A DNA stretch of 64,000 nt. Source: Streptomyces sp. NBC_00234. Its GTDB lineage: Bacteria > Actinomycetota > Actinomycetes > Streptomycetales > Streptomycetaceae. Shown here in pieces: positions 17,777 to 27,238 of the stretch; within the stretch, counting starts at the first letter, position 1, and every line of letters starts with the position of its first letter. Under the pieces are notes generated by a model. It worked only from the letters and a program-made list of their open reading frames with translations. It was not told where the DNA came from and made no database searches. The position numbers were made by a program, and so were the translations under genes. The stretch spans positions 5,332,001 to 5,396,000 of the forward strand of contig NZ_CP108101.1 of assembly GCF_036195325.1 (NCBI RefSeq), given 5' to 3'.

Positions 17777-18919
17777 GTGAGTTCCCCAGATCCGCAGGTT
17801 CGCGCAGCGCGAAACCTGGCCGACCCATCGTCCGAGAGCAAGCCCGAAAAGAACCGCTCCAAGAGCCGGGGCCCCGTCGTCGCGGTCACCGGAGCCGCGA
17901 GCGGCGTCGGTGAACTCCTCACCGCCCATCTCGTCGCATCCGACGAGATCAAGCAGGTCATCGCCATCGACGAACGCCGGGGAGACGTCTCCGAGGCGAC
18001 CTGGCACATCCTGGACGTACGTGACCCCGCCATCGCGGAGAAGCTGCGCGGCGCGGACGTCGTGGTGCATCTGGCGCTCGATCTCGACCTGGAGACCGAC
18101 CCCGCCGCCCGGACCGCGTACAACGTGCGCGGTACGCAGACGGTGCTCACGGCCGCCGCGGCGGTGGGCGTGCACCGGGTGGTGCTGTGCACCTCGGCGA
18201 TGGTCTACGGGGCCCTGCCGGACAACGACATCCCGCTCTCCGAGGACGCCGAACTGCGCGCCACGGCCGAGGCCACCGGCGTCGGGGACCTGCTGGAGAT
18301 CGAACGGCTCGGCAGACGGGCCCCGCGCGCCCACCCCGGACTCAACGTCACCGTCGTGCGACCCACCGTCCTGGTCGGCGGTACGGACACGGCGCTGACC
18401 CGCTACTTCGAGTCGCCGCGGCTCCTGGTCGTCGCGGGATCACGTCCCACCTGGCAGTTCTGCCACGTGGACGACCTGGTCACGGCCCTGGAGTACGCCG
18501 CGCTGGAGAAGATCGACGGAGAGTTCGCGGTCGGCTGCGACGGGTGGCTGGAGCAGCAGGAGGTGGAGGAGCTCAGCGGCGTGCGTCGCATGGAGCTCCC
18601 CTCCGCCGTCGCCCTCGGCGCGGCGGCACGGCTCCACCGGATCGGCCTCACCCCCTCCCCGGCGGGCGACCTCGCGTACACGATGCACCCCTGGGTGGTC
18701 AGCGTGAGCCGGCTGCACGATGCGGGATGGCGGCCCAAGTGGACCAACGAGGAGGTCCTCGGAGCGCTCCTGGAGGAGGTCGAGGGCCGTCACACCCTCG
18801 CCGGGCGCCGGCTCGGCCGCAAGGACGCCACAGCGGCCGGTGCGGCCGGTGCGACCGTCGCCCTGCTGGGTACCGCCGCCCTCGTGCGGCGCGCCCGCAA
18901 GGCACGCCGCCGGATCTAG
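17777..18919 (+). CDS. NAD-dependent epimerase/SDR-type protein, probably non-classical
   Basis: A 380-residue extended SDR fold protein. The NAD motif VTGAASGVGE is at about 37-46. DVVVHLALD and the segment STSAMVYG follow the SDR order. The catalytic YxxxK expected next is not visible; the aligned region reads VGDLLEIERLGRR. A hydrophobic Ala/Val stretch and an Arg/Lys-rich end suggest membrane attachment. GTG 17777 gives a sensible N-terminus. The TAG stop lies inside a dispersed palindromic repeat. The role is unknown. Confidence 0.8.
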   Translation: MSSPDPQVRAARNLADPSSESKPEKNRSKSRGPVVAVTGAASGVGELLTAHLVASDEIKQVIAIDERRGDVSEATWHILDVRDPAIAEKLRGADVVVHLALDLDLETDPAARTAYNVRGTQTVLTAAAAVGVHRVVLCTSAMVYGALPDNDIPLSEDAELRATAEATGVGDLLEIERLGRRAPRAHPGLNVTVVRPTVLVGGTDTALTRYFESPRLLVVAGSRPTWQFCHVDDLVTALEYAALEKIDGEFAVGCDGWLEQQEVEELSGVRRMELPSAVALGAAARLHRIGLTPSPAGDLAYTMHPWVVSVSRLHDAGWRPKWTNEEVLGALLEEVEGRHTLAGRRLGRKDATAAGAAGATVALLGTAALVRRARKARRRI

Positions 18920-18992
18920 GCCCTGTCCCAGGGCCTCTCGTCTGGGCCCTTCGTTCGGGTCACGCGGGGCTGATCCGAACGAAAGACCCGAG
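18916..18992. repeat. CTAG-type palindromic repeat, copy A
   Basis: It begins with CTAG, which supplies the SDR stop codon. It contains a hairpin (18944-18989) with arms related to CTTTCGTTYGGATCA. The related copies are at 45172-45228 and 57766-57892. This copy is the most diverged, with TTCGTTCGG in place of TTCGTTTGG. Confidence 0.7.
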
Positions 18993-19110
18993 TCGGCGGG
19001 GCCTGCGCCGGGCCGGTGCGGGCGGCTGTAGGAGGCTCCAAGGCGGCCGGCGGCCCGCCGGTCGAAAACGCTATTCCGCGATGTCAGTGCGGTGCGGCAC
19101 CATGGACCCC

Positions 19111-19572
19111 ATGGCACGCACCCATGACCACCCCGGCGAGCAGGCGGCTCTCGACCCCATCCGGCTGCTGGAGATCCGCGACACGCCACTCTCGGTGGAC
19201 GAGATCTTCAGAGCCGTGGGGGACGACGCGGCCGGCGGCATCGCGCTCTTCGTCGGCACGGTGCGCAACCACGACGAAGGGCAGGACGTCGGCGCACTCG
19301 GCTACTCCTGCCACCCCTCCGCGCAGGACGAGATGCGGAAGGTGGCCGAGAAGGTCGTCGCCGAGTTCCCGGTCCGCGCACTGGCGGCCGTCCACCGTGT
19401 GGGTGAACTGGAGGTGGGCGATCTGGCGGTGGTCGTCGCCGTCTCCTGCGCCCACCGGGGAGAGGCGTTCGACGCCTGCCGGAAGCTGATCGACGACCTC
19501 AAGCACGAGGTTCCGATCTGGAAGCACCAGCGCTTCTCGGACGGCACGGAGGAGTGGGTGGGAGCCTGCTGA
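19111..19572 (+). CDS. moaE: Molybdopterin synthase catalytic subunit MoaE
   Basis: A 153-residue MoaE, which adds sulfur carried by MoaD to precursor Z to form molybdopterin. Family features are ALFVGTVRNHDEG, GYSCHPSAQDEM, VAAVHRVGELEVGD-like text, SCAHRGEAFDAC and the lysine-bearing VPIWKHQRF near the C-terminus. The start is uncertain: ATG codons at 19081, 19102 and 19111 are all in frame and none has a strong ribosome site. No moaD or other molybdenum-cofactor gene is in the window. Confidence 0.9.
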   Translation: MARTHDHPGEQAALDPIRLLEIRDTPLSVDEIFRAVGDDAAGGIALFVGTVRNHDEGQDVGALGYSCHPSAQDEMRKVAEKVVAEFPVRALAAVHRVGELEVGDLAVVVAVSCAHRGEAFDACRKLIDDLKHEVPIWKHQRFSDGTEEWVGAC

Positions 19573-19700
19573 CCGCAAACCGCGCCGGGGAGGATCAGCC
19601 CCGATTTGCGTAACCGCCCCCCTGCCATGAGCGTTGGCCTTCCGGATCGTTAATCTGCTGATCGGTCACTTGCGGTCACTCATGGGGTAGGGAGGTCGTA

Positions 19701-19871
19701 ATGGCGGCACTTGCTTGGTTGCTGATTCCACTTTTCGCTGCTGTTGGTGCTGCGATATGGGGAAGCTGGGCCGCGCGTAACCGCACGACCGGCGACGTCT
19801 CCGAACTCGCCGGCTACGCCAGGTTCCGTGACGCGATGGAGAAATCGCACTCCGGATCCGATGCCGTATGA
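19701..19871 (+). CDS. Small single-pass membrane protein (56 residues)
   Basis: A short gene starting ATG 19701 behind a strong GGGAGG site (7 bases away) and ending TGA at 19869-19871. The product begins MAALAWLLIPLFAAVGAAIW, a clear membrane segment, followed by a charged tail containing RNRTTGDVSELAGYARFRDAM. No family is recognised. It precedes the PDZ protease gene by about 100 bases on the same strand. The ribosome site, coding-like third positions and hydrophobic-then-charged layout support it as real. Confidence 0.75.
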   Translation: MAALAWLLIPLFAAVGAAIWGSWAARNRTTGDVSELAGYARFRDAMEKSHSGSDAV

Positions 19872-19972
19872 CCCCGCATCCCGCCGCGTGACGCATCCCG
19901 CGGCCCTGCCGTCCTCCTCGTACGGACCGGCCCCGGCGGTGCACTGACAGGCCGTTCCCGTACTGTCGTTCC

Positions 19973-21061
19973 ATGCCACGCCGCACCGCGACGATGCTCG
20001 CTTCCACCCTCATCCTCATCGCGCTGCTCTGCGCAGGCGTGCTGATTCCCGTGCGGTATTCCGAGATGTCGCCGGGGCCTACCGTGAACACGCTGGGCGA
20101 AGCCCGTGGCGAGCCCGTCCTGCAGATCAGTGGCCGCAAGACCTACCCCACGACGGGGCATCTCAACATGACGACGGTCCGCGTCACGGGCGCGGACTAC
20201 GAGATGAACATCGTCGAGGCGGTCTACGGCTGGCTGGCCCACGACAGCGTGGTCGTGCCGCACGACACCCTCTACCCGGACGGGAAGACGGAAGAGGAGT
20301 CGACGCAGGAGAACGCCGAGGAGTTCAGCCAGTCCCAGGAGAGCGCGAAGGTCGCCGCTCTGAAGGAGATGGACATCCCCGTCTCGTCCCGCGTCGTGGT
20401 GTCCACCGTCATCAAGGGCAGCCCCGCGCAGGGACAGCTGCACGCCGGTGACGTGATCAAGGCGGTGGACGGCGTGGCCGTCAAGCAGCCCGAGGACGTC
20501 GCCAAGCTGGTCACCAAGCACAAGCCCGGCGAGGACGTCACCTTCACGATCGTCCCGGCCAAGGAAGCGGCTGCCGCCGAGAAGGCGGGCAGGCAGCCCC
20601 GCTCGACCGAGAAGATCGTCATCACCACGGAGAAGGCTCCGAAGGAGAACCGGGCGATCGTCGGCATCCAGGCCGGGACGGATCACACGTTCCCGTTCGA
20701 GATCGACATCAAGCTCGCCGACGTGGGCGGCCCCAGTGCCGGCCTGATGTTCTCCCTGGGCATCATCGACAAGCTGACCCCGGGGAACCTGACGGGCGGG
20801 AAGTTCATCGCGGGCACCGGCACGATCGACGACGACGGCAAGGTCGGCCCGATCGGCGGCATCAACATGAAGCTGGTCGGCGCCCGCGACGCGGGAGCCC
20901 GGTACTTCCTGACCCCCGACGACAACTGCGCCGCAGCCGCGTCCGACATCCCGAGCGGTCTCACGCTGGTGCGGGTGAAGAACCTCGACGACGCGAAGAA
21001 GTCGCTGGACAAGATCCGCGCGGGGAAGACAGCCGGTCTGCCGAGCTGCTCGGCGAGCTGA
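19973..21061 (+). CDS. Membrane-anchored PDZ/Lon-like serine protease (YlbL family)
   Basis: A 362-residue protein. An N-terminal membrane anchor (TATMLASTLILIALLCAGVLI) is followed by SPGPTVNTLG, a PDZ domain (about 135-200; VIKGSPAQGQLHAGDVIKAV) and a Lon-type protease domain. The catalytic serine is in GGPSAGLMF (near S254) and the lysine in GGINMKLVGA (near K299), a Ser-Lys dyad. It should act outside the membrane. Ile/Val-rich text after SAG matches S16 proteases. The target is unknown. It is preceded by the 56-residue membrane protein. Confidence 0.88.
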   Translation: MPRRTATMLASTLILIALLCAGVLIPVRYSEMSPGPTVNTLGEARGEPVLQISGRKTYPTTGHLNMTTVRVTGADYEMNIVEAVYGWLAHDSVVVPHDTLYPDGKTEEESTQENAEEFSQSQESAKVAALKEMDIPVSSRVVVSTVIKGSPAQGQLHAGDVIKAVDGVAVKQPEDVAKLVTKHKPGEDVTFTIVPAKEAAAAEKAGRQPRSTEKIVITTEKAPKENRAIVGIQAGTDHTFPFEIDIKLADVGGPSAGLMFSLGIIDKLTPGNLTGGKFIAGTGTIDDDGKVGPIGGINMKLVGARDAGARYFLTPDDNCAAAASDIPSGLTLVRVKNLDDAKKSLDKIRAGKTAGLPSCSAS

Positions 21062-21078
21062 CGGCCGGTCCCGCGGGG

Positions 21079-21111
21079 CCGGTCCCACCGGGCCGGGAGC
21101 ACCGGGACCGG
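21079..21111. terminator. GC-rich hairpin between PDZ protease and PPA1309 gene
   Basis: CCGGTCCC (21079-21086) and GGGACCGG (21104-21111) form an inverted repeat in a tract of repeated CCGGG units between convergent stops. The tract offers several alternative folds. Confidence 0.55.
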
Positions 21112-21130
21112 GGGACCGGGAACGCGAGGG

Positions 21131-21691
21131 TCAGGACTCGAAGGTCGCGGCGAGCGCCTCGGCCAGCCCGGGAACGAGCCCCGCACCGGTCAGCACCTCG
21201 GTGGGGGAGTCCTTCTCCCGCAGCCGCACGGCCGAGTCGCGCGAGCCGTCGCGCAGCACCGCCACCGTCATCCGGACCTCCTGGCGGTCCGGGTGCTTGG
21301 CGACCCACTTGGTCAGCTGAGCGTCACTCATCCCCTCGGGCACGGACGCCTCGGCGGACGGCGGCAGCATCAGCCGCTCCACGGTCATCGCACACCCGAC
21401 CACGGCGTCCGGCCAGGCGATGGTGGCGAGGAACTCGTCCAGCGCCGTGCCGGCGGGGAGCTCGTCCTGCTCGATCGGTGTGAGGGACGCGGTCGTGGAA
21501 GCGGCGTCGTCCAGGCCGAGCTGGGCGGCGAGCCCGGGCTCCTGGACGCGCAGCCGGGCGGTGTCGACCAGGGCGAAGAGCCGGGCCGGCTGGTCCCAGC
21601 CGAGGTTGGCGGCATAGGCGTCGATTTCGAGTACGGCGACAGTCAGGGGGCTCGCGGCCATCGGAGGGCCGGAGGGGGAAACGTTGGGCAT
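21131..21691 (-). CDS. PPA1309-family conserved protein
   Basis: A 186-residue protein of an actinobacterial conserved family with no known function. The sequence includes AVLEIDAYAANLGWDQPARLFALVDT and a C-terminal LVPGLAEALAATFES. There are no membrane segments or catalytic motifs. ATG 21691 follows a GGAGG about 12 bases upstream. It is divergent from the UPF0182 gene and convergent with the PDZ protease, separated by GC-rich hairpins around 21079-21111. Confidence 0.75.
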   Translation of the reverse strand: MPNVSPSGPPMAASPLTVAVLEIDAYAANLGWDQPARLFALVDTARLRVQEPGLAAQLGLDDAASTTASLTPIEQDELPAGTALDEFLATIAWPDAVVGCAMTVERLMLPPSAEASVPEGMSDAQLTKWVAKHPDRQEVRMTVAVLRDGSRDSAVRLREKDSPTEVLTGAGLVPGLAEALAATFES

Positions 21692-21815
21692 GGTCAATAT
21701 CCTGCCTCCTTCCGCCCCGGTAACGGGAACTAGGTAAAGCCTCAGTAAGTTGCATAGGTGGGCTCTACGATCGCTGGGCCTGCTCCACACGACCGCGAAC
21801 TTCGAGGTGCGCACG

Positions 21816-24758
21816 TTGGCTTTCCAGATGCCGGACCGCGGCGGAGGCCCGACCGGGCCACGGATCAGAGTCGGCCGCCCGTCCCGGCGCGTCCGTACCC
21901 TGCTCATGACTTTGGGTGTCCTGGCGGTGCTCGCCATGGCCTTCGTCATGTTCGCGGGGTTCTGGACGGACTGGCTCTGGTACAGGTCGGTCGAGTATTC
22001 GTCCGTCTTCACCACCACCCTGTGGACCAAGATCGGACTGTTCCTCGTCTTCGGACTGCTGATGGCGGTCGCCGTCGGCGTGAACATCTGGCTCGCGCAC
22101 CGGCTCAGGCCGCCGCTGAGCGCGATGTCGCTGGAACAGCAGAGCCTGGACCGCTACCGGATGAGCGTCGCCCCGTACAAGAAGTGGGTGCTGCTCGCGA
22201 TCACCGCGCTCGTCGGGCTGATCGCCGGGGCGTCCGCCTCGGGCCAGTGGCGCACCTGGCTGATGTACGTCAACGGTGTGCCCTTCGGCCAGAAGGACCC
22301 CCAGTTCAAGCTGGACGTGTCCTTCTACGCCTTTGACCTTCCGTGGTACCGCTTCATGCTCGGCTTCGGTTTCGCGGCGGCCGTGCTGTCGCTGATCGCC
22401 GCCGCGCTGACGCACTACCTGTACGGCGGACTGCGGATCACCAGCCCGGGCGCGCGCGCGACCGGAGCGGCCACCGGCCATCTGTCGGTGCTGCTCGGCA
22501 TCTTCGTCTCGCTGAAGGCCGTGGCGTACTGGCTCGACCGGTACGGGCTGGCGGTGAAGTCGAGCGACTTCAAGGCGACGGACAACTGGACGGGCTTGCG
22601 GTACGTCGACGCGAACGCCTACCTCCCGGCGAAGACGATCCTCTTCTGCATCGCCGCGATCTGCGCCGTGCTGTTCTTCGCGACGCTGTGGCGTCGCACC
22701 TGGCAGCTGCCGGTGATCGGCTTCGGGCTCATGGTGCTCTCGGCGATCCTCATCGGCGGGCTCTACCCGGCGATCGTGCAGAAGTTCCAGGTCCAGCCGA
22801 ACGAGCAGGCCAAGGAGGCCCCGTTCATCGCGAAGAACATCGACGCGACACGGGACGCCTACGACATCGACGACGCACAGGTCGACGACTACACGGGCAA
22901 GAGCACGGAGACCGACGACGCCAAGCTGCGCACCGACGCGGACGCGGCGGCCAGTTACCGGGTGATGGACCCCAACGTCGTCTCCCCGGCCTTCCAGCAG
23001 CTCCAGCAGAAGAGGAACTACTACCAGTTCCCCAAGACGCTGGACGTCGACCGCTACAAGGGCCCCGACGGCAAGGAGCAGGACACCGTCATCGGCCTTC
23101 GGGAGCTCAACCTCGAAGGTCTGCCCAAGCGGAACTGGATCAACGACCACTTCACGTACACCCACGGCTACGGCGCGATCGCGGCCCGGGGGACCACGAC
23201 GGGAACGAACCCGGCGGGCTCGCCGGACTTCACCGAGTCGGGGCTGCCGGCCAGTGGCCAGCTGGGCAAGTACGAGCAGCGGATCTACTACGGCGAGAAG
23301 ACCACGCAGTACTCCATCGTCGGCGGGCCCCAGAAGGAGCTCGACTACGAGGAGGACGGCGAGAAGACGACCAGCTACAAGGGCGACAGCGGCGTCAGCC
23401 TCGGCAACGCGTTCAACCGTGCCGCCTACGCCGTGTCCTTCAGCGAGCCGCAGATCCTGTACTCGGGAGCCATCGGCGAGGGTTCGCGGATCCTGTACAA
23501 CCGCACCCCCAAGGAGCGCGTCGAAGCGGTCGCTCCGTGGCTGACCATCGACGGCGACGCCTACCCGGCGGTCGTCGACGGCCGGATCCAGTGGGTGGTC
23601 GACGCCTACACCACGACCAACGGCTACCCGTACGCCTCGCGTACGACGCTGGGGGACACCACGGCCGACTCGCTGACCACCAACCAGCGTGCGGTCGTCG
23701 CCCAGCAGAACCAGGTCAACTACATCCGCAACTCGGTGAAGGCCACCGTCGACGCCTACGACGGCAAGGTCAAGCTCTACGAGTGGGACACCAAGGACCC
23801 GGTTCTCAAGACGTGGCGCAAGGCGTTCCCGGGGACCGTGAAGTCCCGGGCGGACATCCCCGCCGAGCTGATGGACCATCTGCGCTACCCGCAGGACCTG
23901 TTCAAGGTCCAGCGGGAGCTGCTCACGCGCTATCACGTCGAGGACCCCGCCCAGTTCTACAGCGGGAGTGACGCCTGGCAGGTGCCGGACGACCCCACCA
24001 ACAAGGAGCCCGGGGCCGTTCCGCCGTACTACCTGAGCATGAAGATGCCGGGCCAGGACACGCAGAAGTTCTCGCTGACCACGACGTTCACACCGAAGGG
24101 GCGGCCCGACCTCGGGGCGTTCATGGCGGTGGACGCGGACGCGGCCAGCAAGGACTACGGCACCATGCGGCTGTTGAGAGTCACCACCACGGTGAAGGGC
24201 CCGGGCCAGGTACAGAGTGAGCTCAACGGCAACGACGACGTCGCCGAGTTCGTGAGAAACCTCAAGGGCACCGACTCCGACATCGAGTACGGAAATCTGC
24301 TGACCGTGCCGCTCGACGGTGGCTTCCTCTACATCGAACCGGTGTACACGCGCGGTGGCACGCAGAACTACCCGCTGCTGCGCAAGGTGGCCGCCTCGTA
24401 CGGGTCGAAGATCGTGTTCGAGAACAGTCTCGGTGAGGCGCTCAACGCGGTCTTCGGGGTCGAGGACTCCGGCACGACGCCGCCGACGGAGCCCACGGAG
24501 CCACCGGGCGACACGACGGAGCCTCCGGCCACCGGGGACGCCGCGCTGAAGAAGGCCATCGCGGACGCCCAGAAGGCGTACACGGCGGGCCAGGAGGCGC
24601 TGCAGAAGCAGGACTGGACCGCCTACGGCAAGGCGCAGGCGGATCTGGAGAACGCCCTTCAGCGGGCCGCCGCCGCTCAGCCCGCGCCGGGCAGTGACGC
24701 CGACGGTGCCGATACGGCCGACAAGGCCGACGAGAAGGGCACTGACCAGGGCAGCTGA
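21816..24758 (+). CDS. UPF0182 (COG1615) large integral membrane protein
   Basis: A protein of about 980 residues. The N-terminal third has roughly seven membrane helices (for example TLLMTLGVLAVLAMAFVMF, IGLFLVFGLLMAVAVGV). A large extracytoplasmic domain follows, then a Thr/Glu/Pro linker and an Ala/Gln-rich C-terminal coiled segment. This is the standard UPF0182 layout; the function is unknown. TTG 21816 has GAGGTG seven bases upstream, and ATG 21828 is the alternative. It is followed closely by an initiator tRNA gene. Confidence 0.88.
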   Translation: MAFQMPDRGGGPTGPRIRVGRPSRRVRTLLMTLGVLAVLAMAFVMFAGFWTDWLWYRSVEYSSVFTTTLWTKIGLFLVFGLLMAVAVGVNIWLAHRLRPPLSAMSLEQQSLDRYRMSVAPYKKWVLLAITALVGLIAGASASGQWRTWLMYVNGVPFGQKDPQFKLDVSFYAFDLPWYRFMLGFGFAAAVLSLIAAALTHYLYGGLRITSPGARATGAATGHLSVLLGIFVSLKAVAYWLDRYGLAVKSSDFKATDNWTGLRYVDANAYLPAKTILFCIAAICAVLFFATLWRRTWQLPVIGFGLMVLSAILIGGLYPAIVQKFQVQPNEQAKEAPFIAKNIDATRDAYDIDDAQVDDYTGKSTETDDAKLRTDADAAASYRVMDPNVVSPAFQQLQQKRNYYQFPKTLDVDRYKGPDGKEQDTVIGLRELNLEGLPKRNWINDHFTYTHGYGAIAARGTTTGTNPAGSPDFTESGLPASGQLGKYEQRIYYGEKTTQYSIVGGPQKELDYEEDGEKTTSYKGDSGVSLGNAFNRAAYAVSFSEPQILYSGAIGEGSRILYNRTPKERVEAVAPWLTIDGDAYPAVVDGRIQWVVDAYTTTNGYPYASRTTLGDTTADSLTTNQRAVVAQQNQVNYIRNSVKATVDAYDGKVKLYEWDTKDPVLKTWRKAFPGTVKSRADIPAELMDHLRYPQDLFKVQRELLTRYHVEDPAQFYSGSDAWQVPDDPTNKEPGAVPPYYLSMKMPGQDTQKFSLTTTFTPKGRPDLGAFMAVDADAASKDYGTMRLLRVTTTVKGPGQVQSELNGNDDVAEFVRNLKGTDSDIEYGNLLTVPLDGGFLYIEPVYTRGGTQNYPLLRKVAASYGSKIVFENSLGEALNAVFGVEDSGTTPPTEPTEPPGDTTEPPATGDAALKKAIADAQKAYTAGQEALQKQDWTAYGKAQADLENALQRAAAAQPAPGSDADGADTADKADEKGTDQGS

Positions 24759-24801
24759 GAAATTCCACCCCGCGCGTCGTGGTACTGTTTCAACACAACG
24801 A

Positions 24802-24875
24802 CGCGGGGTGGAGCAGCTCGGTAGCTCGCTGGGCTCATAACCCAGAGGTCGCAGGTTCAAATCCTGTCCCCGCTA
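24802..24875 (+). tRNA. Initiator tRNA-fMet (CAT), copy 1
   Basis: A 74-base tRNA with anticodon CAT in the loop CTCATAA. Three G-C pairs in the anticodon stem (GGG/CCC) and a C1-U72 mismatch at the acceptor end mark it as an initiator. CCA is not encoded. It is identical to the copy at 27251. Confidence 0.95.
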
Positions 24876-24882
24876 CTGAAAA

Positions 24883-24920
24883 GACAAAGGCCCGGATCCG
24901 ACAGGATCCGGGCCTTTGTC
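24883..24920 (+). terminator. Terminator of tRNA-fMet copy 1
   Basis: A perfect 17-base inverted repeat beginning GACAAAGGCCCGGATCC, with a four-base loop, lies seven bases after the tRNA. The near-identical hairpin after tRNA copy 2 indicates duplication of the whole unit. Confidence 0.85.
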
Positions 24921-25086
24921 ATGTTGTCGGTCTTTACGGCGCCATCCGCGTGAAGTGCGGTTCGCGGGGCATGAGTTGGACCCAGGCGTGTTTGACTTAT
25001 CTCTCTGTGGGCATGTCGACAAAACGCTGAAGTGACCTCACTGGCCGCGATATACCAGGTGTACGCGGGTTACAGGTGGTGCGACG

Positions 25087-27159
25087 ATGGTATTTATGGG
25101 GGACAGGGCAACTCTGTTGGAGACAGGGCGGTTTGTGCAGCGGCGCGTCCAGAAGACGGAAAGCATGTCGGATGAGGCATTTGTCGCAGCCATCGCCGAG
25201 ACCACCGACGCCACCTGCGCAGCCGACACCGCCTCTGCCGCCGAGGCGGCGGACGGCGCCGAGACCGAAGCACGCCACCGCCGTGCCGCCGACGCCGGCG
25301 ACACCGCGTCGATGAGCGTGCTCGGCGCACTGCTGCTGCGCCGGGGCGACCTTGACGCCGCCGAGCGGTATCTGCGCGCGGCCACCGGGGAAGGCGACCG
25401 GGCCGCGGCCAACAACCTGGGCGTCCTGCTCCACCAGCGCGGGTACGCGGACGAGGCCGCGGGATGGTGGCGGATCGCCGCCGTCGCGGGTTCGGCGGCT
25501 GCCGCCCACGCCCTGGGCCGACACTTCCGGGAGCGCGGCGACGAGCCCGGTGCCGAGTACTGGCTGCGCCAGTCCGCCGAGCAGGGCCACGCGCTGGGTG
25601 CCTACGCCCTGGCCGATCTGCTGGAGCACCGCAGTGACGTCGGTGCCGAGCGCTGGCTGCGAGCTGCCGCCGAGCAGGGGCACCGGGAGGCGGCGTACCG
25701 CCTGGCGCGCACCCTGGAGCGCAAGGCCCTCGACGATCCGCACGATGCCTTCGGCCTCGGACGCGGTACGGGCTCCCACGACTCCGGCCGTGTGCTCGGG
25801 CCTCGCGGAGCCGTCGAGCCGACGGAGACCGAGGCCCCCGCGAGCGGTCCGCACACGGGCATCGTCAAGCAGGCCGGGGCCGGCGACGGCAAGGCCGGTG
25901 GCGCGCGCAAGCGGGCCGGCGACGGGCCCGTGGCGGGTCCGGCCGCCGGACGCATGGGCGAGGCCGAGCAGTGGTACCGGCAGGCCGCCGCACGCGGTCA
26001 CCGGCGTGCCGCGCTGCACCTCGGCGCCATCCTGGAGCAGCGCGGCGAGCTGAAGGAGGCCGGCCGCTGGTACCTCACGGCCGCCAAGGAGGGCGAGCCG
26101 CGTGCCGCCTGCGCGCTCGGCTTCCTGCTGCGCGACGCGGGGGACGAGGAGAGCGCGGCCGTCTGGTGGCTGCGCGCCGCCCAGGACGGCGACGGCAACG
26201 CCGCCAACGCCCTGGGTGCGCTCCACGCCGCCCGGGGCGAGCAGCAGACCGCCGAGCGCTGGTACCGCGCCGCCATGGACGCGGGCGACGTCAACGGGGC
26301 GTACAACCTCGGGCTGCTCTGCGCCGCCCAGGACCGTACGCCGCAGGCCGAGCAGTGGTATCGCCGTGCCGCCTACGCGGGGCACCGCGAGGCGGCCAAC
26401 GCGCTGGCCGTGCTCCTGCTCCAGGCCGGTGACCACACCGGAGCGGAGCCCTGGTTCTCCAAGGCTGCCGAGGCCGGCAGTGTCGACGCCGCCTTCAACC
26501 TCGGCATCCTGCACGCGGGGCGTGACGAGGACCGTACGGCGCTGGCCTGGTACGAGCGGGCCGCGGCGGCGGGGCACACCGATGCGGCCCTCCAGGTGGG
26601 CATGGCGCTGCTGCGTGACGGCAAGGGCCAGGAAGCCGAGCGTCATCTGCGGTGCGCCGCGGGCGGCGGGAGCGCCGAGGCCGCCTTCCGGCTTGCCGGG
26701 GTGCTCGACGCGCGGCAGCCGCCGCCCGGGCCGCCGGCGCTCGGTGAGCCGATGCCGGAGAAGACCGAGTGCGAGGAGTGGTACGAGCGGGCCGCGCAAC
26801 AGGGCCACCGCCGTGCGCAGGTGCGGGTCGGGATGCTTGCGGCGGCGCGCGGTGACATGGAGAGCGCCGCGCACTGGTACCGGGAGGCCGCCGAGTCGGG
26901 CAGCCGCAACGGTGCCTTCAACCTCGGTCTGCTGCTCGCCCGGGAGGGCAGCGAGCGCGAGGCGGCGCTCTGGTGGAGCCGTGCGGCGAACGAGGGGCAC
27001 GGTCGCGCCGCGCTGCGCCTCGCGCTGCTCGCCGCCCGTCGGGGCGAGCTCACGGAGGGGCAGCGCTGGTGCGCGCGGGCCGTCGAGCTGGGACCGGCGG
27101 AGGTGGCCGAGCGGGCCGCTCGCCTGCTGGAAGCGCTGCACCAGGAACTGACCGCGTAG
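25087..27159 (+). CDS. Sel1-like/TPR repeat protein
   Basis: A 690-residue protein built of about sixteen Sel1-like repeats of roughly 36 residues with the recurring pattern A..WYRxAAxxGHxxAAxxLGxLL. Residues 218-291 interrupt the array with a low-complexity, probably disordered insert rich in Gly, Ala and Lys. No signal peptide or membrane helix is visible, so it is likely a cytosolic scaffold. ATG 25087 has AGGTGG upstream; ATG 25096 is the alternative. It sits alone between two identical initiator tRNA genes. The partner is unknown. Confidence 0.85.
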   Translation: MVFMGDRATLLETGRFVQRRVQKTESMSDEAFVAAIAETTDATCAADTASAAEAADGAETEARHRRAADAGDTASMSVLGALLLRRGDLDAAERYLRAATGEGDRAAANNLGVLLHQRGYADEAAGWWRIAAVAGSAAAAHALGRHFRERGDEPGAEYWLRQSAEQGHALGAYALADLLEHRSDVGAERWLRAAAEQGHREAAYRLARTLERKALDDPHDAFGLGRGTGSHDSGRVLGPRGAVEPTETEAPASGPHTGIVKQAGAGDGKAGGARKRAGDGPVAGPAAGRMGEAEQWYRQAAARGHRRAALHLGAILEQRGELKEAGRWYLTAAKEGEPRAACALGFLLRDAGDEESAAVWWLRAAQDGDGNAANALGALHAARGEQQTAERWYRAAMDAGDVNGAYNLGLLCAAQDRTPQAEQWYRRAAYAGHREAANALAVLLLQAGDHTGAEPWFSKAAEAGSVDAAFNLGILHAGRDEDRTALAWYERAAAAGHTDAALQVGMALLRDGKGQEAERHLRCAAGGGSAEAAFRLAGVLDARQPPPGPPALGEPMPEKTECEEWYERAAQQGHRRAQVRVGMLAAARGDMESAAHWYREAAESGSRNGAFNLGLLLAREGSEREAALWWSRAANEGHGRAALRLALLAARRGELTEGQRWCARAVELGPAEVAERAARLLEALHQELTA

Positions 27160-27209
27160 TGCCGCGGGGCCGCCGGACGGGCGGCCCCGTACCGGCCGTC
27201 TGAATGAAT

Positions 27210-27238
27210 TTGCACTGGTCGGCGGGGTAACGTAATGT
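27210..27238 (+). promoter_or_regulatory. Promoter of tRNA-fMet copy 2
   Basis: -35 TTGCAC (27210-27215), a 17-base spacer and -10 TAATGT (27233-27238), placing transcription start a few bases before the tRNA. Copy 1 has only TACTGT at 24783 and no clear -35. Confidence 0.7.

Noticed and set aside
21765..24860. A 1031-codon minus-strand frame opposite the UPF0182 gene
   Set aside because: Shadow frame of a conserved membrane protein; composition is Arg/Val/Gly-rich and it runs through the tRNA gene.
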